The notes under the pieces were generated by a model. The model was not told where the DNA came from and did not search any database. It was given only the letters and a program-made list of their open reading frames with translations. Shown in pieces: positions 62,884 through 64,000 of a DNA stretch of 64,000 nucleotides. Every line of letters begins with the position of its first letter. The first letter of the stretch is position 1. The position numbers and the translations under genes were made by a program. The stretch comes from Iodobacter violaceini (GTDB taxonomy: Bacteria; Pseudomonadota; Gammaproteobacteria; Burkholderiales; Chitinibacteraceae), in contig NZ_JAAOLX010000002.1 in assembly GCF_011601265.1 (NCBI RefSeq), forward strand, positions 248,001 to 312,000. The letters are read 5' to 3'.

Positions 62884-63909
62884 ATGAAAGCCTTATCAAA
62901 ATTAGAAGCAGCACCCGGCCTGACGATGAATCAAGTCGAAAAACCTGCCATTGGCCATAACGACCTGCTGATCAAAATTAAAAAAACCGCCATCTGCGGC
63001 ACCGATATTCATATCTGGAAATGGGATGACTGGGCGCAAAAAACCATCCCGGTGCCTATGCACGTTGGCCATGAATATGTTGGCACCGTGGTAGAAATTG
63101 GCTCTGAAGTGCAAGGCTTTAAGATTGGTGATCGCGTATCCGGCGAAGGCCACATCACCTGCGGCCATTGCCGTAATTGCCGCGCAGGCCGCCGCCATCT
63201 TTGCCGCAACACCATCGGCGTGGGCGTTAATCGCCCCGGCGCTTTTGCCGAATACCTCGTGCTGCCTGCCTTTAACGCCTTCCCTATTCCGGATGATATT
63301 TCTGACGATTTAGCTGCGATTTTCGATCCATTCGGCAATGCCGTACATACCGCCCTGTCGTTCAATATGGTTGGTGAAGATGTATTGATTACCGGCGCTG
63401 GCCCGATCGGCATTATGGCGGTAGCGATTGCCAAACACGTAGGCGCGCGCCATGTGGTGATCACCGACGTCAATGAATACCGCCTCGACCTGGCCCGCAA
63501 AATGGGCGCAACCCGCGCCGTCAATGTCTTAAAAGAAGATTTAAAAGACGTGATGGCGGATTTAAAAATGACCGAAGGCTTTGATGTGGGTCTGGAAATG
63601 TCCGGCAACCCGCAAGCTTTCCGCACCATGCTGGAAACCATGCAGCATGGCGGCAAAGTAGCGCTCTTGGGCATCCCCCCAGCAGATACCGCCATCGACT
63701 GGAATCAGGTCATTTTTAAAGGTCTGGAAATCAAAGGCATTTACGGCCGCGAAATGTTCGAGACCTGGTACAAAATGGTCGCCCTCATCCAATCCGGCCT
63801 CGACATCACCCCGATTATCACTCACCACTTTCATGTGGATAAATTTGAGCAGGGCTTTGAGGCCATGTTGTCGGGGCAAAGTGGTAAGGTTATTTTGAGC
63901 TGGGAATAA
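62884..63909 (+). CDS. tdh: L-threonine 3-dehydrogenase
   Basis: 341 residues, the standard length. Zinc-dependent medium-chain dehydrogenase: catalytic zinc site CGTDIHIW and GHEYVG, structural zinc site [18 protein letters not shown]-binding [11 protein letters not shown]. It oxidises threonine to 2-amino-3-ketobutyrate, which Kbl splits to glycine and acetyl-CoA. A long terminator follows. Confidence 0.97.
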   Translation: MKALSKLEAAPGLTMNQVEKPAIGHNDLLIKIKKTAICGTDIHIWKWDDWAQKTIPVPMHVGHEYVGTVVEIGSEVQGFKIGDRVSGEGHITCGHCRNCRAGRRHLCRNTIGVGVNRPGAFAEYLVLPAFNAFPIPDDISDDLAAIFDPFGNAVHTALSFNMVGEDVLITGAGPIGIMAVAIAKHVGARHVVITDVNEYRLDLARKMGATRAVNVLKEDLKDVMADLKMTEGFDVGLEMSGNPQAFRTMLETMQHGGKVALLGIPPADTAIDWNQVIFKGLEIKGIYGREMFETWYKMVALIQSGLDITPIITHHFHVDKFEQGFEAMLSGQSGKVILSWE

Positions 63910-63910
63910 T

Positions 63911-63950
63911 GCATAAAAAACCCACGATGCAGATCGTGGGTTTTTTATGC
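63911..63950 (+). terminator. Long perfect hairpin terminator of tdh
   Basis: GCATAAAAAACCCACGAT and ATCGTGGGTTTTTTATGC form an 18-bp perfect stem over the loop GCAG, with T- and A-runs on both sides, so it could act on either strand. Confidence 0.9.
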
Positions 63951-64000
63951 CAGCTCAGATATCGCTTAATAATATTCCATATATCTTGCCTGGCACTTTT

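Overview
The window looks like a chromosomal segment of a betaproteobacterium. Gene content and protein style suggest Neisseriales/Chromobacteriaceae (Chromobacterium- or Iodobacter-like); this is inferred from recognised families, not from a database search. Coding density is high. No rRNA, tRNA, CRISPR array, intact insertion sequence or prophage was recognised.

Region 1 (1-11849) is the distal part of an aryl-polyene (APE) type pigment cluster, all on + and tightly overlapped: the 3' end of an acyltransferase, an aromatic amino acid ammonia lyase, a hotdog thioesterase, a LolA-like carrier, an MMPL exporter, a small membrane protein, a FAD oxidoreductase, a DUF3261 lipoprotein, then ketosynthase, dehydratase, ketoreductase and ketosynthase. 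Acyl carrier proteins and the remaining tailoring genes should lie upstream of base 1. Copies of a palindromic intergenic repeat interrupt the translational coupling; one is flanked by an 11-bp direct repeat.

Region 2 (12012-22525) is housekeeping: ribD, a zinc ribbon and ribE; nrdR; glyA; a CorA-like protein; purine salvage (hpt, apt, NCS2 permease); a GDT1/TMEM165-type manganese exporter behind a clear yybP-ykoY Mn2+ riboswitch; and a low-molecular-weight phosphatase.

Region 3 (22669-31458) holds a periplasmic metal-linked ABC operon (DUF3299, ZrgA-like protein, ATPase, FtsX-type permease), a DUF2938 membrane protein, a glutathione S-transferase broken by an in-frame stop, a solitary solute-binding protein, and thiamine salvage genes (thiM, thiE, thiD) behind a TPP riboswitch.

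Region 4 (31541-42080) holds a three-receiver hybrid histidine kinase with a small periplasmic partner, a PLP aminotransferase divergent from a MarR regulator, small metabolic genes, and a DUF2157 / DUF4401-GDYXXLXY membrane pair.

Region 5 (42081-52025) is the accessory part: an ECF-like sigma factor followed by small unknown proteins, a RhiA-like protein and a GH18 chitinase without signal peptide that resembles chitinases of insecticidal toxin complexes; then a small hydrolase; then an opposite-strand pair of a 702-residue cysteine-rich unknown protein and a secreted protein with one c-type haem motif. Part of it is visibly AT-rich. It is the best candidate for undescribed biology here.

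Region 6 (52216-64000) is the glycerol regulon (glpD-tpiA, divergent glpR, then glpK, glpF, glpT), a PEP-CTERM protein, and the threonine degradation pair kbl-tdh. Two dispersed repeat families (six PstI-core palindromes; two inverted ~200-bp copies near thiD and glpK) link otherwise unrelated regions.
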